A stretch of 9,755 nucleotides of DNA from assembly GCA_001604265.1 (NCBI GenBank), contig LVBC01000050.1, positions 1 through 9,755 of the forward strand, read 5' to 3'. Under the pieces are notes generated by a model. It was not told the DNA's origin and made no database searches. It saw only the letters and a program-made list of their open reading frames with translations. How positions within the stretch are numbered: the first letter of the stretch is position 1; each line of letters opens with the position of its first letter. Positions 6,577 to 9,755 of this stretch are shown here, one piece after another. The position numbers were made by a program, and so were the translations under genes. This stretch comes from Spirochaetales bacterium Spiro_01. Lineage in GTDB: Bacteria; Spirochaetota; Spirochaetia; Sphaerochaetales; Sphaerochaetaceae.

Positions 6577-7389
6577 TTACTTCCTTATCGATTCGAGTGC
6601 AGCTCTTTCGAACTCTGCGCTCTTTCTATAGCTTGATGTTACTGCATTGACGACTGCACCGTCAAAGCCCCCCTGGTAGAGGGCATCCATTCCCATTATG
6701 GTCGTGCCTGCAGCGGAGCAGACCTGGCTCATGAGCTCGACCGGGTTCTTTCCGGTCTCCTTCTGGAGTGCACATGCGCTTATGAGTGTATCGCGTGCGA
6801 TCTCGACAGAGGTGCTGTAGGGGATTCCGGCCTCGGTCCCTCCCATTGCCATTGCGTGGATGAACTCGAAGACGAAGGCGATTGCACTTCCCGAGAGCCC
6901 CGTGAAGGCGGAGATGAGCTTCTCGTCCATCTCGAAGGCAGATCCGATCGCCTCTGCAACGCTCATGGAGACCCTTCTGAAGTCATCGTCACAGCCCTCC
7001 TTGAAGGAGACTGCAGTTACTGCCTTGCCGACCTTTGCTGCAATGTTCGGCATGAAGCGTGCGATGTTCCTTGCGCCTATCCTGCTGTCGAGGACGGCTG
7101 TGGGCACACCTGCTGCAATGCTGATGATCTTCTTTCCAGCTCTCTTTTCAAGAGAGGAGTAGAGAGAAGGAAGCACCTGTGGCTTTACTGCAATGAGGAT
7201 GTAATCGCTCACATCGAGCGCCTCGTCGAGAGAGGAGGTCGCACTGGCACTTCCATGCTCCGAAATGAAGCTCTCGAGGACGGGGCGGTAGCTGTCGTAT
7301 ACAGTTACTCTGAAATCTGCATTCTGGCAGAGTGCACTTGCAATCGCACCTCCCATGTTCCCACATCCTATAATACTGATACTGGTCAT
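6577..7389 (-). CDS. proC: Pyrroline-5-carboxylate reductase
   Basis: ProC reduces 1-pyrroline-5-carboxylate to proline with NAD(P)H, the last step of proline synthesis; proA and proB at the left of the window make its substrate. The 270 residues match the family. A Rossmann start IIGCGNMGGAIA (6-17) binds the cofactor, followed by AVKPQ (67-71) and RFMPN (111-115). The C-terminal domain has GLSGSAIAFVFEF (164-176), where most relatives read SGSGPAY or SGSSPAY, and CSAAGTTIMGMDAL (224-237), where most read CSPGGTTI. Both variants keep the substrate-site serine and threonines, so activity is likely. The ATG at 7389 forms an ATGA overlap with the trmL stop, with a strong GGGAGGAG upstream, so translation is probably coupled to trmL. 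It is on the opposite strand and about 5 kb from proAB, so proline genes here are not one operon. Confidence 0.96.
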   Translation of the reverse strand: MTSISIIGCGNMGGAIASALCQNADFRVTVYDSYRPVLESFISEHGSASATSSLDEALDVSDYILIAVKPQVLPSLYSSLEKRAGKKIISIAAGVPTAVLDSRIGARNIARFMPNIAAKVGKAVTAVSFKEGCDDDFRRVSMSVAEAIGSAFEMDEKLISAFTGLSGSAIAFVFEFIHAMAMGGTEAGIPYSTSVEIARDTLISACALQKETGKNPVELMSQVCSAAGTTIMGMDALYQGGFDGAVVNAVTSSYRKSAEFERAALESIRK

Positions 7390-7898
7390 AGACTCTCCTC
7401 CCAGGTGTGCCTGTGGAGCTCTCCCATTTTGTTGAATGGAGAGGCGAAGCCACCCTGTCTGTAATACTCATAGACACCGATTGCCACACTATTGGAAAGA
7501 TTGAGGGACCTCGTCTCGTCCACCATCGGGATGCGGACGGAGCGTTCGGGGTAGCAGAGCAGTATCTCCTCCTCGATCCCTCGGCTCTCCTTCCCAAAGA
7601 CAAGGTATACATCCCTGTCCTGTGGATATGCTACTGTCTCATAGCTTCTCCTTGCCTTGGTCGTGAAGAGATAGAGCTCGTCGCTTCCATGCACTGAAAG
7701 AAACTCGGCAGTGCTCTCCCAGGTGCTTATCCTCACATCCTTCCAGTAGTCCAGACCCGCTCTCCTCACGGCCCTCTCATCGATGCTGAAGCCCAGCGGC
7801 TTCACAAGATGGAGGTGTGTTCCAGTAGCGGCACAGGTCCTGGCGATGTTCCCAGTGTTCTGTGGAATCTCGGGTTCGAATAGGACTACGTGCAACAT
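7386..7898 (-). CDS. trmL: tRNA (cytidine/uridine-34-2'-O)-methyltransferase, SPOUT family
   Basis: TrmL methylates the ribose of the wobble base 34 in certain leucine tRNAs, using S-adenosylmethionine, which supports decoding. The 170 residues compare with 157 in E. coli TrmL, the difference being a C-terminal tail after YRQGG. Visible features are the start MLHVVLFEPEIPQNTGNIAR, which aligns with MLNIVLYEPEIPPNTGNI in E. coli; RRAGLDYW (45-52); FGKESRGI (101-108); and the knot motif IPMVDETRSLNLSNSVAIG (123-141) for the cofactor. The frame stays open far upstream, to 8291, but that part is antisense to uppP and unlike TrmL. The conserved N-terminus fixes the start at 7898. No Shine-Dalgarno precedes this ATG, and a promoter lies so close that the mRNA may be leaderless. 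It is the first gene of the five-gene cluster ending in def. Confidence 0.95.
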   Translation of the reverse strand: MLHVVLFEPEIPQNTGNIARTCAATGTHLHLVKPLGFSIDERAVRRAGLDYWKDVRISTWESTAEFLSVHGSDELYLFTTKARRSYETVAYPQDRDVYLVFGKESRGIEEEILLCYPERSVRIPMVDETRSLNLSNSVAIGVYEYYRQGGFASPFNKMGELHRHTWEESL

Positions 7899-7980
7899 GG
7901 AAACGAGTATACTATTATTTTTCCTTCGTGTAACTACGTCATGCTTTTCAAAGCGGATAAAATGGATAAGAATAGGCTCT
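7899..7980. promoter_or_regulatory. Divergent intergenic region between trmL and uppP
   Basis: This 82-bp, AT-rich stretch is the only sizeable non-coding gap in the window, and both flanking transcripts must start in it or in a neighbouring gene. For uppP a TAAAAT (7958-7963, 5/6 to the -10 consensus) lies 17 bases before the ATG, but no good -35 is present at the proper spacing. A short inverted repeat GCTTTTCAAAGC (7943-7954) lies between the two promoter regions. I see no riboswitch, and the region is too short for one plus a promoter. Confidence 0.5.
7906..7934 (-). promoter_or_regulatory. Promoter of the trmL-proC-serS-pncB-def cluster
   Basis: On the minus strand a -10 element TATACT (7911-7906, 5/6 consensus) is preceded at exactly 17 bases by GTTACA (7934-7929, 4/6). 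Only seven bases (CGTTTCC) separate the -10 from the trmL ATG at 7898, so transcription would start at or just before the A of the start codon. A second fit, ATGACG (7942-7937) with 17 bases to AATAAT (7919-7914), would still leave a leader of only about 8-10 bases with no ribosome-binding site. Motif matches are seen; activity is inference. Confidence 0.5.
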
Positions 7981-8784
7981 ATGGAATACCTGAAGACAGT
8001 ACTGCTCGGAATCATCCAGGGGGTCACGGAGTGGCTTCCGATCTCATCGACTGGCCACCTTCTTCTCTTCGATGAGCTTGTCGGTCTCAAGATGGGAAAG
8101 GAGGCAAGAAGCGTCTTCATGGTAGTGATCCAGCTTGGAAGCATCCTGGCAGTCGTCGTCCTGTACCTTGAAAAGCTCTGGCCCTTCAAGAGAAGCAGAG
8201 AGGAGAGAAGGAAGTCGTTCGTGCTCTGGGCGAAGGTGCTTGCCGCATCGATTCCGGCAGCTATTGCAGGTCTGCTCCTCGACGACATCATAGATTCGCA
8301 CCTCTCGTCTCCTCTTGTGATTTCAGCATCACTCGCAGTCTACGGTGTCCTCTATATCTATCTTGAGAAGAGAATGAAGATTGAAGTCAGAGTGGAGAGT
8401 GTAGAGGATATCACATACCGCGATGCACTCAGGATGGGCCTCTTTCAGATGCTTGCGCTCATTCCAGGCACAAGCCGCTCTGGCTCCACTATACTCGGAG
8501 GCCTTGTGTGCGGAATCGGCAGATCGGCCGCTGCCGAATTCAGCTTCTTCATGGCGCTTCCTGTGATGGCCGGAGCCTCGCTTCTGAGGCTTGTCAAGCA
8601 TGGAATGGCCTTCACAGCCTATGAGTGGAGACTGCTTGCGATCGGCTCCTTCGTTGCATTTGCTGTATCGCTTGTCTCGATAAGGGCGCTGGTCGGCTAT
8701 GTCAGGAAGCACGACTTTGCAATCTTCGGAGTCTACAGGATAGTGCTGGCAATTGTCGTTGTCATCACCTTTGCTCTTCGCTGA
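7981..8784 (+). CDS. uppP: Undecaprenyl-diphosphatase (BacA/UppP family)
   Basis: UppP is an inner-membrane phosphatase that converts undecaprenyl diphosphate to the monophosphate, recycling the lipid carrier for peptidoglycan and other envelope glycans; its overproduction gives bacitracin resistance in other bacteria. The 267 residues compare with 273 in E. coli. The N-terminal catalytic motif GIIQGVTEWLPISSTGHL (10-27) carries Gln13, Glu17 and His26, and the second motif PGTSRSGST (162-170) carries Arg166. Around seven or eight hydrophobic segments are visible, for example about 44-63, 84-100, 111-127, 184-203, 217-236 and 247-265. The ATG at 7981 has only a weak AGG (7974-7976) four bases upstream; the frame is open further upstream but lies antisense to trmL and lacks similarity to the family. 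Its 3' end overlaps dinB on the other strand. Confidence 0.96.
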   Translation: MEYLKTVLLGIIQGVTEWLPISSTGHLLLFDELVGLKMGKEARSVFMVVIQLGSILAVVVLYLEKLWPFKRSREERRKSFVLWAKVLAASIPAAIAGLLLDDIIDSHLSSPLVISASLAVYGVLYIYLEKRMKIEVRVESVEDITYRDALRMGLFQMLALIPGTSRSGSTILGGLVCGIGRSAAAEFSFFMALPVMAGASLLRLVKHGMAFTAYEWRLLAIGSFVAFAVSLVSIRALVGYVRKHDFAIFGVYRIVLAIVVVITFALR

Positions 8785-9755
8785 AGTACTGCTTCCTCTT
8801 TGTCATTATACTTGCTCTCTTGATATCGGCACCGCTTCTGTTCATCTTCTCGATGGTCTTCTCGAGTCTTCTCTGCTTCTCCTGCTCCTTCGAAAAGAGC
8901 TCTCCCTGCTCGACCTCGTCGCCCTCGTAGAGAGAGTAGAGGCCGACACCGAGCAGTCTTATCCCACCACCTCTGTAGCGCCTGTAGAAGATATCCCTTG
9001 CCAGGCGGTAGACATCCTGACCTGAGTAGATTCCTTCGTTCGGAGTGGTCTGTATGCTGGTAGTGGAGAAGTCGCTGTAGCGTATCTTCACACCGATAGT
9101 GCGGGGCATGAAGCCCTCGCGCATGCTTCTGAACATGACCTCCTGGCTCATCTCGAGAAGGAATGTGTTTATCGCATCCCGTCCGATAAGGTCGGGATAG
9201 AAGGTGTTCTCTGTCGAGATGGAGTGCGTCCTGCTCTCTCCGGAGTAGATGCCCGGGTCGATTCCTCTGGATACAAGGTAGAGGTAGTGGCCGGCGCTCT
9301 GGCCGAAGATGCGTGCAAGGTTCTCTTCTGAAAAGCTCCTTAGGTCCTCTGTCGTGTAGATCCTGTGCTTCTCGAGGGCCTCCTGCATCGACTTGCCGAC
9401 GCCCCACAGCTTCTTTATCCCGATAGCGTCGACGAATTCGGTCTCCATGCCGTATGGGACCATTGTAAGCCCATCTGGCTTCCTGTAGTCGGAGGCCATC
9501 TTCGCGATGAATCTCGAGGATCCGATGCCGATAGAGACCGTGAGCCCCGTCTCCTTCCTGATCCTCTCCTTCAAAAGGTGTCCCGCCTCATTCGCCTTTG
9601 GATAGATCCTCTCCATGCCGCTCATGTCGAGGTACGCTTCATCGATGCTCGCCTGGAGAAAACCTGGTGCGAAGGAGCGGACTATATCCATGACCTCCCG
9701 GCTCTTCTGGCTGTAGCGCTCCATCCTGCCTGGGATGCAGATCGCATTCGGGCAG
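8765..9755 (-). CDS. dinB: DNA polymerase IV (Y family), N-terminus beyond the window
   Basis: DinB is an error-prone Y-family polymerase that copies past damaged bases. The frame runs without a stop off the right edge. The first visible residues, CPNAICIPGRMERYSQ, match the family at about residue 75-90, so roughly 75-80 residues, including the first catalytic Asp, are missing. The in-frame ATG at 9724 is internal (the Met of PGRMERY), not the start. Palm motif SIDEAYLDMSG, with the catalytic Asp-Glu, is present, as are SIGIGSSRFIAKMASDYRKP and the thumb helix-hairpin-helix region near LWGVGKSM. The little-finger domain follows, and QGELF near the C-terminus fits the QxxLF sliding-clamp-binding motif. 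The tail of about 40 residues after it is basic and coiled-coil-like. Its last 20 bases overlap the 3' end of uppP. Any regulatory (LexA) site would lie outside the window. Confidence 0.96.
   Translation of the reverse strand, partial: CPNAICIPGRMERYSQKSREVMDIVRSFAPGFLQASIDEAYLDMSGMERIYPKANEAGHLLKERIRKETGLTVSIGIGSSRFIAKMASDYRKPDGLTMVPYGMETEFVDAIGIKKLWGVGKSMQEALEKHRIYTTEDLRSFSEENLARIFGQSAGHYLYLVSRGIDPGIYSGESRTHSISTENTFYPDLIGRDAINTFLLEMSQEVMFRSMREGFMPRTIGVKIRYSDFSTTSIQTTPNEGIYSGQDVYRLARDIFYRRYRGGGIRLLGVGLYSLYEGDEVEQGELFSKEQEKQRRLEKTIEKMNRSGADIKRASIMTKRKQYFSEEQR

Noticed and set aside
7369..7374. Perfect TATAAT on the plus strand inside proC
   Set aside because: It encodes part of the conserved IIGCGN of ProC, has no -35 at the right spacing, and would drive only antisense RNA.
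7868..7880. tRNA T-arm-like GGGTTCGAATAGG
   Set aside because: It lies inside trmL (FEPEIP codons) and no acceptor, D or anticodon arm can be found around it.
7944..7953. CTTTTCAAAG occurring both upstream of uppP and (minus strand) upstream of def at 3783-3792
   Set aside because: Two copies of a low-complexity 10-mer in about 10 kb are weak evidence for a shared element; a similar CTCTTTTCAAGAG occurs within proC coding sequence.
7899..8291. 131-codon upstream extension of the trmL frame
   Set aside because: It is antisense to the start of uppP, and TrmL proteins begin at the MLHVVLFEPE segment encoded at 7898.
1..9755. Mobile elements, CRISPR arrays, defence or phage genes
   Set aside because: Every frame of substance belongs to a housekeeping gene; no transposase, regularly spaced repeats, terminal inverted repeats or integrase are visible.

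Overview
The window is a compact stretch of bacterial chromosome with nearly every base coding: nine complete genes and one partial gene at each end. GC content looks moderate (roughly mid-50s by eye), and arginine is mostly encoded by AGG/AGA. The content is housekeeping; I see no mobile element, CRISPR array, phage gene, tRNA or rRNA. A secreted amidase with a signal peptide and an uncharacterised glycosyltransferase-like protein would fit a spirochaete (Sphaerochaeta/Treponema-like), but that is a low-confidence inference from gene style, not from a marker gene.

Layout. Bases 1-3370 (+) carry a tightly coupled cluster: the 3' half of proA, then proB (ATGA overlap), a GT-A/GT2-like protein of unknown function, and a secreted Amidase_3-family N-acetylmuramoyl-L-alanine amidase. 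The first two genes make glutamate 5-semialdehyde for proline; the last two look like cell-envelope genes. An extended -10 promoter-like sequence inside the 3' end of proB could give the envelope pair its own transcript. Bases 3367-7898 (-) form a five-gene cluster read right to left: trmL (wobble-base 2'-O-methyltransferase), proC (last step of proline synthesis), serS, a nicotinate phosphoribosyltransferase, and a short peptide-deformylase-like gene. Three of the five act in translation. The two strands' clusters meet at 3367-3370, where one CTAG palindrome supplies the stop codon of both terminal genes.

Bases 7899-7980 (82 bp) are the only real intergenic gap, a divergent promoter region between trmL (-) and uppP (+). 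The best promoter for trmL puts the transcription start at or beside the ATG, so that gene may be leaderless. Bases 7981-8784 (+) encode UppP, the undecaprenyl-diphosphate phosphatase that recycles the cell-wall lipid carrier. Bases 8765-9755 (-) encode DNA polymerase IV (DinB), lacking its N-terminus at the window edge; its 3' end overlaps uppP tail to tail by 20 bases.

The least expected signals are regulatory or subtle: two abutting perfect inverted repeats just upstream of the likely deformylase start, one of which contains its Shine-Dalgarno sequence; the possible leaderless start of the five-gene operon; a Gln-to-Met change in the deformylase active-site motif; and the unassigned GT-like protein. 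I see no convincing novel multi-gene system.
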